The notes: generated from the letters alone by a model not told the origin. A stretch of DNA of 64,000 nt from Chryseobacterium indologenes (GCF_001295265.1 NZ_LJOD01000003.1:268191-332190); one strand, 5' to 3'. Shown: positions 8,833-17,927, counted from the stretch's first letter. Translations and numbers: made by a program.

Positions 8833-10740
8833 TTACTCATGATTCAGAGCGTATGTCCTGAAATTCAACATTCTTACCTTTCCGGAATCCAGAAGAAAGA
8901 TGAGGTTTTCCAGAATATTATTTTTAGAGTGATAGCTCAGCTGGATGGAAAGCTCTTCAATGGTTGCCGGATTTTTAGCCAGAATGCTGATGATCTGCTG
9001 GGAAATATTTTTTCCGAAGATCGACTGTTTATTTTTCTCACAAACAGAGCACTGGCCACAGTTTTTTGTATTCTTTTCCCCAAAATAAGTAAGGATAAGC
9101 TTCATTTTACAGTGGCTGCTGTTTTGAATATAGAATTTCATTTCTTCCCATTTCTGGATCTTGTTTTTTTGAATATGCTCAAAAAGTTTCCAGTAGGTCC
9201 CATTTACAGCTCTTTCATCACGGGGTTTAAGGAATTTTATGCTTGACAGGGCTCCATCCACATATTCCAGGTAATTTTTCTGCTGAAGTTCTTTCAGACG
9301 TTCCTTGATAAGCGGAACAGCTGTCCCTATTTTATTGCTTACCTGCTGTTCGCTGAACATTACTTTATGGGTGGTGATCCCTGAAATTGTACGCAGCATC
9401 AGTTCAATGAAATAAGCATCTTTTTGTACCAGCTGATCAATCTCATCGGGTTTGATGAGAAGTTCCAGAGAAGAAAGGCTTTTATTGTCGTTATGATAAA
9501 TGATTTCCTGATTATGCAGAAAGTTGAGTACATTACTGATCTTTGCTCTGGAAAGTCGGGTGAAATTTTGTATTCCCTGAATATTAAGCTGGAAAACTTT
9601 TTCCGGAAGCTCATATTCTGCAACCTGGAAAATAGAGTAGAGGTAGCTGATGATTTTCAGGAACTCGGCTTTATTAGGAATCTGATTTTTTAAAATTTCA
9701 TCAAAATTCATAAGTTCCTGCTGATTCCAAAGCATAAAGGCAAAGCTTTCCTTACCATCTCTTCCTGCTCTTCCGATCTCCTGATAATAATTTTCAAGAG
9801 AAGGGGCTGGGGAGTAGTGAATGACAAAGCGGACATTGTCTTTATCTATTCCCATCCCGAAAGCATTGGTAGAAATCAGAACATAGTTGTCGCTTTTATT
9901 CCAGGTGGCCTGACGGGTGTTTTTTTCTTTTGTGGTTAAGCCTGCATGGAAAAAATCTACATTTTTCAGCTGATTTTTCTTCAGGAACTCTGTGAGCAGT
10001 TCTGCTTCTTTTCTGGTTCTTACATAAACAATCCCTGAATCCTGAGTATATTTTAAAATATCAAATACCCGCTGGAATTTATCGGCAACCTCTTCTGTAA
10101 GGATTCTGATATTATCTCTCTTAAAACTTTTCTGAAAAATTGCCAGTTTTCTAAGCTCAAGTTTAATTTTAATCTCTTCAAGAACTTTGGGAGTAGCGGT
10201 AGCCGTTAAAGCCAGACATGGAATTTCCGGATGATTTTTTCTGAACTCTTTTATATTCTGATAGCTGGGTCTGAAATCCTGCCCCCATTCTGAAATACAG
10301 TGGGCTTCATCCACTGCAATAAAGGAAAGCTGGATATCTTCAATATTCTGAAGAAACTGACTGTTAGTAATTCTCTCAGGGGATATGTAAAGAAGCTTTG
10401 TAAGACCTTCCCTACAGCGGTCATAGATTGTTTCAGCATCATATTCATCAAGTTCGGAAGAAAGATATTCTGCTTCAATTCCCCGGGATTTAAGCTGATG
10501 AACCTGATCTTTCATCAGGGCAAGCAAAGGTGAAATGACCAGGCATGTCCCTTCTTTTAATAAAGCGGGAAGCTGATAACAAAGTGATTTTCCGGCACCT
10601 GTAGGCAGTAATACAAGATTGTCTTTCTCACTGATGACCGAATCGATGATGTCTTCCTGTGAATCTCTGAAATCGTCATAACCCCAAAAATATTTTAGGG
10701 TATCATACTTTAATTTTTGAAAATCCTGCTGAGAAATCAT
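8833..10740 (-). CDS. recQ: RecQ-family ATP-dependent DNA helicase
   Basis: SF2 3'-5' DNA helicase for recombination and fork repair. Helicase motif I (LLPTGAGKSLCYQLPAL) is near residue 44, the DEAH box (AVDEAHCISEWGQDFRP) near 137, and motif VI (YYQEIGRAGRDG) near 320. The four zinc-ligand cysteines of the RecQ zinc domain are present near residue 545-570 (HCKMKL, NCGQCSVC). At 635 residues it is shorter than E. coli-type proteins carrying an HRDC domain. I see a winged-helix region but no clear HRDC, so it is the short RecQ common in Bacteroidota. Confidence 0.92.
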   Translation of the reverse strand: MISQQDFQKLKYDTLKYFWGYDDFRDSQEDIIDSVISEKDNLVLLPTGAGKSLCYQLPALLKEGTCLVISPLLALMKDQVHQLKSRGIEAEYLSSELDEYDAETIYDRCREGLTKLLYISPERITNSQFLQNIEDIQLSFIAVDEAHCISEWGQDFRPSYQNIKEFRKNHPEIPCLALTATATPKVLEEIKIKLELRKLAIFQKSFKRDNIRILTEEVADKFQRVFDILKYTQDSGIVYVRTRKEAELLTEFLKKNQLKNVDFFHAGLTTKEKNTRQATWNKSDNYVLISTNAFGMGIDKDNVRFVIHYSPAPSLENYYQEIGRAGRDGKESFAFMLWNQQELMNFDEILKNQIPNKAEFLKIISYLYSIFQVAEYELPEKVFQLNIQGIQNFTRLSRAKISNVLNFLHNQEIIYHNDNKSLSSLELLIKPDEIDQLVQKDAYFIELMLRTISGITTHKVMFSEQQVSNKIGTAVPLIKERLKELQQKNYLEYVDGALSSIKFLKPRDERAVNGTYWKLFEHIQKNKIQKWEEMKFYIQNSSHCKMKLILTYFGEKNTKNCGQCSVCEKNKQSIFGKNISQQIISILAKNPATIEELSIQLSYHSKNNILENLIFLLDSGKVRMLNFRTYALNHE

Positions 10741-10771
10741 AGGGTAAAATTAAGGAAAGTATTACAACAAA

Positions 10772-10797
10772 AAAAGCCGTGCATGGCACGGCTTTGA
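10772..10797 (-). terminator. Terminator after the OmpA gene
   Basis: On the minus strand AAAGCCGTGCCATGCACGGCTTT is nearly perfectly self-complementary and is followed by a run of seven T. It ends the OmpA transcript just upstream of recQ. Confidence 0.85.
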
Positions 10798-10816
10798 TAT
10801 ATTTACTAAAAGTTTA

Positions 10817-12262
10817 TTATTTAGCTTCAAAGTAAACTCTTCTGTTGGCTCTGTTTTTCCATTCAGGGCACTTCGTAGCAGGTTCACATTCCGGGTATTT
10901 AAGGTCTTTTTCACCTTTACCAACTGCGTTGATCTTACCAGACTGAACACCGTTTTTGATCAGATAATTCTTAACGTTGTTAGCTCTTCTTTCAGAAAGT
11001 TTCTGGTTATAAGCATCTGTACCTCTTGTATCGGTAGCTCCTACTACATTGTAAGAACCGGTTGAAGAGTTGATGTAGTTAACCGCATTATTCAGGATTG
11101 GAGTATTTGACGGCAGAATTCGGTCAGAATTCAGATCAAATTCAATTCCTTCCAGTTTAGTTTCTGTTTCTACTACAGGTCCTGTTGTCGGAGCTGGAGT
11201 TGTAGGGCATCCGTTGTTTTCAACAGGTCCCGGAACTGTTACACACTTATCGTAAAGGTCAATTACACCGTCAAGATCAGTATCAAGAGCTACACCGGCA
11301 CCGTCCACTCTTGCTCCTGCAGGAGTGTCAAGCTGTCTGTCCCAATCGTCGCAAACACCGTCGTTATCAGCATCACCTTTTTTACATACTTCAATATCCT
11401 GATCTTTGTTAGCCAGAACATCAAGCTTGTAATAGATTTCCTGAAGCGGATCATGCCACATTACGTGAGATTCGTGTTTCCCTAATTTCAATGAAAGCCC
11501 TAAAGTTGCGTTGAAGAAGTTATCAGATACCTGCTCCTCACGTTTATTGATGGTGCTGTATTTGTCACCTCCACCATCGAATTCATCATCTCCGGTTACT
11601 ACATACATTAGTCTACCTTCAATATCAATTCTTCTGTTCACTTTGAATTTTAAACCGGCACCAGCCTGCATAAACATAGATCCCAGTTTGAAAGGCTTAA
11701 CTTCTGTAGCAAGTCTTTGTCCTTTTATATCTTTCTGATAGGCTCTGTACGCAATAGTACCGATACCTGCATATCCGTGTAATGCCCATCTGAATGGAGA
11801 ATGATTATCTACTCTTCTTAAAAGATTAGAGAAGTTAATATCTCCTAATAAGGAAATTGCATCATATTGAGTTCTTGCTCCTACTGCTGTAGCATCCGGG
11901 GCAGCATCTTTGGTGTTGAACCATCCCTGTCTTGTTTCTCCTCTGTCATATTGTAATTTTAAACCGAAAGCATGAGTAATAGCTTTGTCAATACTTACAT
12001 ATGCTGAGTATCCAAAAAGATTTTTACCGTTACCGTTTTTGATAGACGTTAAATCTGCTGATTGAATTAATGGCACCCCAGCACCAGCCGAAATAGACCA
12101 GTCATTGAATCTTTTAGACTGATTGGTAAATGGGGAAACGTTAGCAGAGCCGGAAGAAAAAGTATTTGGATACTGTCCGGTTGAAACTGCTGTTGAGTCT
12201 TGTGCATAACTGGCGGTAGGAACTGCCAGTGCTAATGCAACAACTGCTAAACTTAATTTCAT
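10817..12262 (-). CDS. OmpA-family outer membrane protein with thrombospondin type-3 repeats
   Basis: Signal peptide (cleavage after TASYA-QD), then an N-terminal outer-membrane barrel region (about residues 25-275). Acidic calcium-type repeats follow (DADNDGVCDDWD, DTDLDGVIDLYDKC, about 295-350), then a short Pro/Thr linker. The C-terminal OmpA domain (about 367-481) contains the peptidoglycan-binding region GATDTRGTDAYNQKLSERRA. It should tether the outer membrane to the cell wall. It is the second of two tandem paralogues, 54 bases after the first, and has a strong terminator. OmpA of this type is usually abundant. Confidence 0.92.
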   Translation of the reverse strand: MKLSLAVVALALAVPTASYAQDSTAVSTGQYPNTFSSGSANVSPFTNQSKRFNDWSISAGAGVPLIQSADLTSIKNGNGKNLFGYSAYVSIDKAITHAFGLKLQYDRGETRQGWFNTKDAAPDATAVGARTQYDAISLLGDINFSNLLRRVDNHSPFRWALHGYAGIGTIAYRAYQKDIKGQRLATEVKPFKLGSMFMQAGAGLKFKVNRRIDIEGRLMYVVTGDDEFDGGGDKYSTINKREEQVSDNFFNATLGLSLKLGKHESHVMWHDPLQEIYYKLDVLANKDQDIEVCKKGDADNDGVCDDWDRQLDTPAGARVDGAGVALDTDLDGVIDLYDKCVTVPGPVENNGCPTTPAPTTGPVVETETKLEGIEFDLNSDRILPSNTPILNNAVNYINSSTGSYNVVGATDTRGTDAYNQKLSERRANNVKNYLIKNGVQSGKINAVGKGEKDLKYPECEPATKCPEWKNRANRRVYFEAK

Positions 12263-12304
12263 AGTGTATTTTTTATTTAGTTAATTAAATGATTTCATTA
12301 TACA

Positions 12305-12322
12305 AAGTAAGCGGGCTTACTT
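12305..12322 (-). other. Small hairpin overlapping the stop codon of the first OmpA paralogue
   Basis: AAGTAAG and CTTACTT pair around a CGGG loop, with the TAA stop inside the stem. There is no T tract, so it is more likely an mRNA-stability or processing hairpin between two tandem genes than a full terminator. Confidence 0.35.
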
Positions 12323-13429
12323 ATTGGTTGGGCATCCATTGTTTTCAACAGGTCCCGGAACTGTTACGCACTTGTCGTAAAGGTCAATTACACCGTCCAG
12401 ATCCATATCGAGAGCTACACCGGCACCGTCTACTCTTGCTCCTGCAGGAGTATCCAGCTGTCTGTCCCAATCGTCGCAAACACCATCATTATCAGCATCT
12501 CCTTTTTCGCATACTACAAAATCGGTCGTTGCATTTTCCAGAACGTTAACTCTGTAATAGGCTTCCTGAAGCGGATCATGCCATGCTAAATGAGAAGTGT
12601 GTTTTCCGATTTTGAAAGAAACTCCTAAATTCACAGTCCATGCATTATCTGATCTTGAATCACTGATCATATTATACTTCGCTCCTGGTTTAGATGTGTC
12701 ATAATTAGCCGGGTCAGCCCATCCGCCGCCATCAAATTCATCATCTCCACTGATGATGTACATGGTTCTGGCTTCAATATCGATAAGCTTGGAAACTTTA
12801 TACTTCAGTCCTAACCCGAACTGGTAGAATAGCGAGTTGATGTCGAAATCCTGTTTAATGAATAAAGGAAATCTTTTTGGGGTATTGCTCCATCTGAACT
12901 CGTCATTGTCATGAAGGGATGTTTTGTATCCCTGGAATCCAAGTCCTGCGTATCCATGGAAAGCCCATCTGTAAGGAGAATGATTGTCTACTCTTCTCAA
13001 TAAATTGGATAAGTTGACATCTCCCATTAAGGCTACCTGATCATACTTTGTTGTTGCAGTCGCTACGCCTGCTGCAACACCTGCTGCACCATCCAACATG
13101 GCTTTCTGCTTGGTTTCACCTCTTTGGTAAATAAGGCTTACTCCAAACACATGGGTAATTTGCTTATCCACACTTACATAGGCATTATAACCCCAGTTTG
13201 TCTTTTTATCGTAAAAAGATCTGAGATCGGAATGAACCATAAATGCAGCACCTCCACCAACAGAAACAGACCAGTCGTTGAAACGTCTGGACTTATTATC
13301 AAATGGTTTTACATTAGCGGAACCTGAGGAAAAAGTATTAGGATACTCGGTAGACGAGCTTACTGTAGTACCTTCCTGAGCAAAAGCTGCGATAGGAAGT
13401 GTGGCCAATAATAATAAACCTAATTTCAT
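12317..13429 (-). CDS. OmpA-like barrel paralogue lacking the OmpA C-terminal domain
   Basis: Tandem paralogue of the following OmpA protein. It has a signal peptide (AAFAQEG), the same barrel signatures (YPNTFSSGSANVKPF, RRFNDWSVSVGGG, NLLRRVDNHSPYRWAFHGYAG) and the same thrombospondin type-3 segment ending in VENNGCPT. It then stops after NK, at 370 residues, without the peptidoglycan-binding domain. The ending is clean, with no decayed OmpA coding sequence downstream, so I read it as a genuine short protein, not a frameshift. Role inferred: outer-membrane barrel not anchored to the wall. It is probably co-transcribed with the full-length paralogue. Confidence 0.85.
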   Translation of the reverse strand: MKLGLLLLATLPIAAFAQEGTTVSSSTEYPNTFSSGSANVKPFDNKSRRFNDWSVSVGGGAAFMVHSDLRSFYDKKTNWGYNAYVSVDKQITHVFGVSLIYQRGETKQKAMLDGAAGVAAGVATATTKYDQVALMGDVNLSNLLRRVDNHSPYRWAFHGYAGLGFQGYKTSLHDNDEFRWSNTPKRFPLFIKQDFDINSLFYQFGLGLKYKVSKLIDIEARTMYIISGDDEFDGGGWADPANYDTSKPGAKYNMISDSRSDNAWTVNLGVSFKIGKHTSHLAWHDPLQEAYYRVNVLENATTDFVVCEKGDADNDGVCDDWDRQLDTPAGARVDGAGVALDMDLDGVIDLYDKCVTVPGPVENNGCPTNK

Positions 13430-13451
13430 ACTATATGTTTTATGTTTTATT

Positions 13452-13868
13452 TTAGATAAAATCCTTCAATAATATTTTAGAAAAATCCCTTTCAAAAAGA
13501 TGTTTTTTATGGGGAATTTCTAATCTTTCTGATCTGAAATTCAATTCATTATACTTAATGATGTCAATATCTATAATTCTATCACTATAGCCTCCTGATG
13601 ATTTTGAATCATTAATTCTACCCATTCCAGCTTCAATATTCTTAACAAAATCAAGCAGTTGAATAGGCGAAAGACGTGTGAATATTATTGATGCAATATT
13701 ACAAAAAATATTGGAACTGACAAATTCTACAGGTTCGGATGTCAGAAATTCGCTCAACTGTGAAATCTCGTTTCCTCCCTCCCTTATTTTTTCCAGAGCA
13801 AACTCTATATTTTTTTTTGGATCTCCAAGGTTACTCCCGAGTAACAAAATGACCTTATGCTGCGACAT
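13452..13868 (-). CDS. folK: 2-amino-4-hydroxy-6-hydroxymethyldihydropteridine diphosphokinase
   Basis: Folate pathway pyrophosphokinase (HPPK). It transfers pyrophosphate from ATP to the pterin before dihydropteroate synthesis. Family motifs are LLLGSNLGDP at residues 8-17 and the ATP/metal segment GYSDRIIDIDII near 92-103, where the two Asp residues of DIDI bind magnesium. Its 138 residues are a normal single-domain length. It is divergent from sppA with only 20 bases between the two ATGs, and it reads towards the OmpA pair, ending 22 bases before the first one's start. Confidence 0.93.
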   Translation of the reverse strand: MSQHKVILLLGSNLGDPKKNIEFALEKIREGGNEISQLSEFLTSEPVEFVSSNIFCNIASIIFTRLSPIQLLDFVKNIEAGMGRINDSKSSGGYSDRIIDIDIIKYNELNFRSERLEIPHKKHLFERDFSKILLKDFI

Positions 13869-13888
13869 ATTGGAAAATTGATTGATTT

Positions 13889-15643
13889 ATGAGAAGTTTC
13901 TTTAAAAATGTCTTAGCAAATATAGTGGCAATTGTCCTATTATTTGCTGTGTTTTTCGTTTTTTTCATCATGATGCTTGTATTCGGCTCTATGGGTAGTG
14001 AAAAATCGGTTGTGGTAAAGAAGAATTCTGTACTTACGATTAACCTGAAGACCGATATTATTGATAGCCCTACTGAGGAAGATATGAGTCTATTCAATAT
14101 CAGTGATAAAAACAAAAGTATTCTGCTGTATGATGTACTGGAAGCGATAAATAAGGCAAAAACTGATGATAATATTAAAGGTATAAGTATTGAGGCAGAT
14201 CATCTCAACGCAGGAATTACCCAGCTTGATGATATCCGGAATGCCATTGAAGATTTTAAAAAGAGCGGAAAATTTGTTTATGCTTACGGAAATGCTGTTT
14301 CACAATCTTCTTATTATCTGGGATCCGTTGCTGATCAGTATTACCTTAATCCATCCGGAATGATAGAATTGAAGGGTCTGGCCACTGAGGTTACATTCTT
14401 CAAGGATTTTGCAGAAAAGTACGGGATTGGCATTGAAGTGATCCGTCATGGTAAATTCAAATCTGCGGTAGAGCCTTTCCTGAGAAATGATATTTCTCCT
14501 GAGAATAAAGAACAGCTGAGTACATTGTTGAATGATATCTGGAAGAATACATCAGCTAAAATTGCCGTTTCAAGAAAAATTGATACCGCCCAGTTCAGAA
14601 TGGTGGTTGACAGCTTATATGGAATGATTCCTGAATTAGGATTGAAATATAAGCTTGCTGATAAACTGATTCAGAAAACAGAATATGATGAAATGATTAA
14701 AACTAAGCTGAGTCTAAAAGAGAAAGAAAAGCTGAACAAGATTTCTGTAGCTAATTATATCAGTTCTTATGCCGATGAAAATAAATCCGGGGAAAAAGTT
14801 GCTGTACTGTATGCTTCAGGATCTATCAATAATGGTGACGGATATAACGAGATCTTCTCTGAGAAATATGTTAAATATATCAAAGATCTTCAGAATGATG
14901 ATAAAGTGAAAGCAGTTGTTTTCAGAATTAATTCACCAGGCGGAAGCGCTAATGCTTCAGATGAGATCCTGTTTGAGCTTCAGCAGCTAAAAAAGAAAAA
15001 GCCTTTGGTAGTTTCTTTCGGCGACTATGCTGCGTCAGGGGGGTATTATATTGCAATGGCTGCTGATAAGATTTATTCTGAGCCTAACACGCTTACTGGG
15101 TCTATTGGAGTTTTCGGAGTGATTCCTTATTATAAGGATATTGCCAATAAAAACGGAATTCGTTCAGATATTGTCGCGACTAATGCCAATTCACAGTATT
15201 ATTCGGCATTGAACGGAGTTTCTCCATACGGAGTAAGCCTGATTACCAGAAGTGTGGAAGGAACGTATAAAAGATTTGTTCACTTTGTGACTCAAAACAG
15301 AAAGCAGACTTTCGAGCAGATCGACAGTGTGGGAGGTGGAAGAGTATGGAGCGGAACCCGTGCCAAGCAGATTGGTCTGGTGGATGATCTTGGAACATTA
15401 AATGATGCCGTAAAATTTGCAGCACAGAAAGCAGGTCTGAAGTCTTACCACATTGCTTCCTATCCTAAAAAGATGTCTCCGTTTGAGCAGATCTTCAAGG
15501 ATCTGAATGAAGATGAAGTTTCAGCAAGAATCATTAAAAATAAGATTGGAAAAGCCAATTATGAAATTCTTCAGCAGATCACGGATAAAAAACTGCAGTC
15601 TGAGGTGAAGATGGAAATGCCTTATCAGATCAAAATCAACTAA
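13889..15643 (+). CDS. sppA: Signal peptide peptidase SppA, 67K type
   Basis: Membrane-anchored serine protease that degrades cleaved signal peptides. An N-terminal membrane segment (about residues 8-33) precedes two tandem peptidase S49 domains, as in the long E. coli form, giving 584 residues. The general-base lysine sits in RHGKFKSAVEPF (first domain, near residue 192) and the nucleophile serine in GDYAASGGYYIA (second domain, near 385). It is divergent from folK. A bidirectional terminator follows. Confidence 0.95.
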   Translation: MRSFFKNVLANIVAIVLLFAVFFVFFIMMLVFGSMGSEKSVVVKKNSVLTINLKTDIIDSPTEEDMSLFNISDKNKSILLYDVLEAINKAKTDDNIKGISIEADHLNAGITQLDDIRNAIEDFKKSGKFVYAYGNAVSQSSYYLGSVADQYYLNPSGMIELKGLATEVTFFKDFAEKYGIGIEVIRHGKFKSAVEPFLRNDISPENKEQLSTLLNDIWKNTSAKIAVSRKIDTAQFRMVVDSLYGMIPELGLKYKLADKLIQKTEYDEMIKTKLSLKEKEKLNKISVANYISSYADENKSGEKVAVLYASGSINNGDGYNEIFSEKYVKYIKDLQNDDKVKAVVFRINSPGGSANASDEILFELQQLKKKKPLVVSFGDYAASGGYYIAMAADKIYSEPNTLTGSIGVFGVIPYYKDIANKNGIRSDIVATNANSQYYSALNGVSPYGVSLITRSVEGTYKRFVHFVTQNRKQTFEQIDSVGGGRVWSGTRAKQIGLVDDLGTLNDAVKFAAQKAGLKSYHIASYPKKMSPFEQIFKDLNEDEVSARIIKNKIGKANYEILQQITDKKLQSEVKMEMPYQIKIN

Positions 15644-15660
15644 CTAAATTATATTGTACA

Positions 15661-15696
15661 AAAAATCCCGGACCTGAATTTCAGATCCGGGATTTT
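15661..15696. terminator. Bidirectional terminator between sppA and the GlsB gene
   Basis: AAAATCCCGGA and TCCGGGATTTT form an 11-bp stem around CCTGAATTTCAGA. A T-rich tail lies on the plus side and A/T tracts on the other. It separates two convergent genes. Confidence 0.82.
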
Positions 15697-15713
15697 ATTT
15701 TTTATAGAATGAG

Positions 15714-15974
15714 CTAGCTTTTCTTAGTGGCCATTCCGTATATCCAGAGAATGATCAAAGCACCTCCGATGGAAAGGATCCAGCTGCGTGGATTCCAGAA
15801 AGAAGTAACGTCTCCCCAGTGTAGAACATAAACTCCTATAGCACCACCAACGAATGCTCCCAGAATTCCTAAAATAATAGTGATAAGCCATCCGCCTCCC
15901 TGTGTTCCGGGCATAATCATTTTAGCGATTGCTCCTGCAATAAGACCGAATAAGATCCATGTTAAAATTCCCAT
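15714..15974 (-). CDS. GlsB/YeaQ/YmgE-family stress-response membrane protein
   Basis: Small membrane protein of 86 residues with three hydrophobic segments. The first contains the family signature GLIAGAIAKMIMPG and the second a glycine-rich GILGAFVGGAIG. Family members (formerly called transglycosylase-associated) are induced by envelope or osmotic stress and have no known enzymatic activity. It ends about 20 bases from the shared terminator with sppA. Confidence 0.9.
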   Translation of the reverse strand: MGILTWILFGLIAGAIAKMIMPGTQGGGWLITIILGILGAFVGGAIGVYVLHWGDVTSFWNPRSWILSIGGALIILWIYGMATKKS

Positions 15975-16045
15975 AGTTGCAAATTTTTTAATTGTTAATA
16001 TTTAATTGATCTGTTTTGCTAAGTTAAGGGAAAACATGATAAAAA

Positions 16046-16999
16046 TCATCTTTTCTTGAAAAATGAATCAACAAATTCCGTACCATTGAAAAGCTGCAGG
16101 TCCTGCATTTTTTCGCCTACACCAATATACTTTACAGGGATCTGGAACTGATCTGATATTCCGATAACAACACCGCCTTTTGCTGTGCCATCCAATTTTG
16201 TAACGGCTAAGGCATTCACTTCAGTGGCTGCTGTAAACTGTTTAGCTTGCTCAAAAGCATTCTGTCCGGTAGAACCGTCAAGAACAAGCAGGATTTCATG
16301 AGGAGCATCAGGAATGACTTTCTGCATCACTCTTTTTATCTTGGAAAGTTCATTCATAAGGTTGATCTTATTATGAAGCCTTCCTGCTGTATCAATAATC
16401 ACAACATCTGCATCCTGGGCAACAGCACTCTGTACTGTATCGAAAGCTACAGAAGCCGGATCAGATCCCATATTCTGTTTTACAATCGGAACTCCGACCC
16501 TTTCGCTCCAGATTGTGAGCTGGTCAACAGCAGCAGCTCTGAAGGTATCTGCCGCTCCAAGAACCACTTTTTTGCCTTCAGATTTGAACTGATGGGCAAG
16601 TTTACCAATGGTTGTTGTTTTTCCTACTCCGTTTACCCCTACCACCATAATGACATAAGGTTTTTTGGAGGTGTCTATATTTCCGGTTCCGGCATGAGGG
16701 TTTTCAAGAAGAAGCCCTGAGATCTCTTCACGAAGGATCTTATCAAGTTCGTTTACCCCAACGTATTTATCGCGGGCTACACGTTCTTCAATTCGTTCTA
16801 TGATTTTAATGGTAGTGGAGGCGCCTACATCGGATGCAATCAGTACCTCCTCCAGGTCATCCAGTACTTCATCATCTACTTTGCTTTTACCGACTACGGC
16901 CTTCGTCATTTTTTCAAAGAAGCCCTGGCTGGATTTTTCCAATCCTTTGTCAAGTGTTTCTTTTTCTTCTTTCTTGAATATATTTTTAAACCAACTCAT
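16046..16999 (-). CDS. ftsY: Signal recognition particle receptor FtsY
   Basis: SRP receptor GTPase that docks ribosome-SRP complexes at the membrane for co-translational insertion. A short charged N-terminus is followed by the N domain and the G domain, with G1 GVNGVGKTT, G3 DTAGR and G4 TKLDGTAKGG. At 317 residues it is the short form without the long acidic A domain. It lies 9 bases downstream of the broken ridA-like gene and likely shares the promoter at 17502-17509. Confidence 0.96.
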   Translation of the reverse strand: MSWFKNIFKKEEKETLDKGLEKSSQGFFEKMTKAVVGKSKVDDEVLDDLEEVLIASDVGASTTIKIIERIEERVARDKYVGVNELDKILREEISGLLLENPHAGTGNIDTSKKPYVIMVVGVNGVGKTTTIGKLAHQFKSEGKKVVLGAADTFRAAAVDQLTIWSERVGVPIVKQNMGSDPASVAFDTVQSAVAQDADVVIIDTAGRLHNKINLMNELSKIKRVMQKVIPDAPHEILLVLDGSTGQNAFEQAKQFTAATEVNALAVTKLDGTAKGGVVIGISDQFQIPVKYIGVGEKMQDLQLFNGTEFVDSFFKKR

Positions 17000-17008
17000 A
17001 GTTTATTC

Positions 17009-17475
17009 TTATTTGTTTTTAACAACAGCTGTGACTTCTGTTTCTGTCAGGATTTCATCTCTGAATAGCCGGCTTACTTTCACAAGGCTGATTACCGGAG
17101 GATTCTTAGGATTGATATATCAATCTCTGACTTTTCTGAAGTCTGGTGCTTTGGATATATCTTTAATGAAGATCCCCGGCTTTATAATATCTTTTCGTAT
17201 CCCTCCGTACTCTTTCAGAATGTTCTCTGTATTTTTGAAAACCTGTTCTGTGTGCTTTTCTACATTGTCTCCCGCCAGATTGCCTTCTGCATCCAGTGGA
17301 ACCTGCCCGGATAAAAGAATCATTCTGGAATTTCAGCAGTCTATGCTTACTGCCTGTGATACTCCTTTTATGCTGAAAACTTTTGACGAACTTTTAGATT
17401 TTGTCTGAGTCGTTGTTTTCTACTGAATGAAAATAGAGAAACCGCTGTGAACACCAGAACAAGAATCCTTTTCAT
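17009..17475 (-). pseudogene. Decayed RidA-family (YjgF/UK114) gene
   Basis: Minus-strand remnant of a secreted RidA-like protein. It begins with an intact signal peptide (MKRILVLVFTAVSLFSFS). The frame then shifts by one near 17422, and conserved RidA text resumes (KVFSIKGVSQAVSID, MILLSGQVPLDAEGNL, TENILKEYGG, NPKNPPVISLVKV). In that frame there is a TAG at the shift point, a TGA at 17333-17335 just before the QVPLD segment, and a second TGA at 17120-17122 before the last third. It ends at a natural TAA (17009-17011). Functional homologues deaminate reactive enamine/imine intermediates. Only a 67-residue internal frame (17120-17323) remains open, too short to fold as RidA. Confidence 0.82.
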
Positions 17476-17501
17476 AGTTTACTGATTAATAATCCGGTGA
17501 A

Positions 17502-17509
17502 CAAAGATA
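17502..17509 (-). promoter_or_regulatory. TAnnTTTG -7 element upstream of the ridA remnant and ftsY
   Basis: Minus-strand TATCTTTG, 26 bases before the ATG of the broken ridA gene and just after the terminator of the ribosomal-protein cluster. With ridA broken, it probably serves ftsY. Confidence 0.5.
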
Positions 17510-17511
17510 AC

Positions 17512-17543
17512 AAAAAAACTACCCAAAATATGAGTAGTTTTTT
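17512..17543 (-). terminator. Terminator of the rpmB-rpmG-DUF4295 operon
   Basis: AAAAAACTAC and GTAGTTTTTT pair around a short loop, giving a stem followed by T on the minus strand. It lies between the DUF4295 gene and the ridA/ftsY promoter. Confidence 0.78.
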
Positions 17544-17564
17544 ATATTGTAAATAAAGTGTGGA

Positions 17565-17717
17565 TTATTTTTTCAAATAACCATCCACTTCGTCTGCATT
17601 CATTACTTTTTCTTCGAAAACGTAAGCTCCTGACTTAGAAGACTTAACCATCTTCACCACTTTGGTCATTTTCTTAGACTGACCACTTTGTAGGGTTGCT
17701 ACTACTTTCTTTGCCAT
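17565..17717 (-). CDS. DUF4295 family small basic protein
   Basis: A 50-residue, lysine-rich protein beginning MAKKVVATLQSGQSKKMTKV and ending VDGYLKK. This matches the DUF4295 family, which in Bacteroidota is almost always encoded next to rpmG and rpmB. I infer a ribosome-associated role from that linkage, but its function is not established. It starts 20 bases after rpmG and is followed by a terminator. Confidence 0.88.
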   Translation of the reverse strand: MAKKVVATLQSGQSKKMTKVVKMVKSSKSGAYVFEEKVMNADEVDGYLKK

Positions 17718-17737
17718 GGTAAATTATTATTTATAAA

Positions 17738-17920
17738 TTACTTGATTTCTTTGTGAACAGTATATTTCTTAAGAACCGGATTGTACTTTTTAAGCTCCAA
17801 TCTTTCTGTTGTGTTCTTTTTGTTTTTAGTAGAAATGTATCTGGACATTCCTGCCATACCGCTTTCTTTGTGCTCTGTACATTCAAGGATTACTTGAACT
17901 CTGTTTCCTTTTTTTGCCAT
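17738..17920 (-). CDS. rpmG: 50S ribosomal protein L33
   Basis: 60-residue ribosomal protein with the typical [17 protein letters not shown] start and the lysine-rich [14 protein letters not shown] end. Only one cysteine is present, so this is the zinc-free type. It is the middle gene of the rpmB-rpmG-DUF4295 operon, 7 bases after rpmB. Confidence 0.97.
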   Translation of the reverse strand: MAKKGNRVQVILECTEHKESGMAGMSRYISTKNKKNTTERLELKKYNPVLKKYTVHKEIK

Positions 17921-17927
17921 GATTCAA

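Noticed and set aside
12289..12549. 86-codon plus-strand frame opposite the first OmpA paralogue
   Set aside because: A shadow of the conserved thrombospondin-type repeat on the other strand; no start signal.
13830..13845. Perfect inverted repeat GTTACTC-CC-GAGTAAC
   Set aside because: It lies inside folK, in the codons of the conserved LGSNLG motif, so protein constraint explains it.
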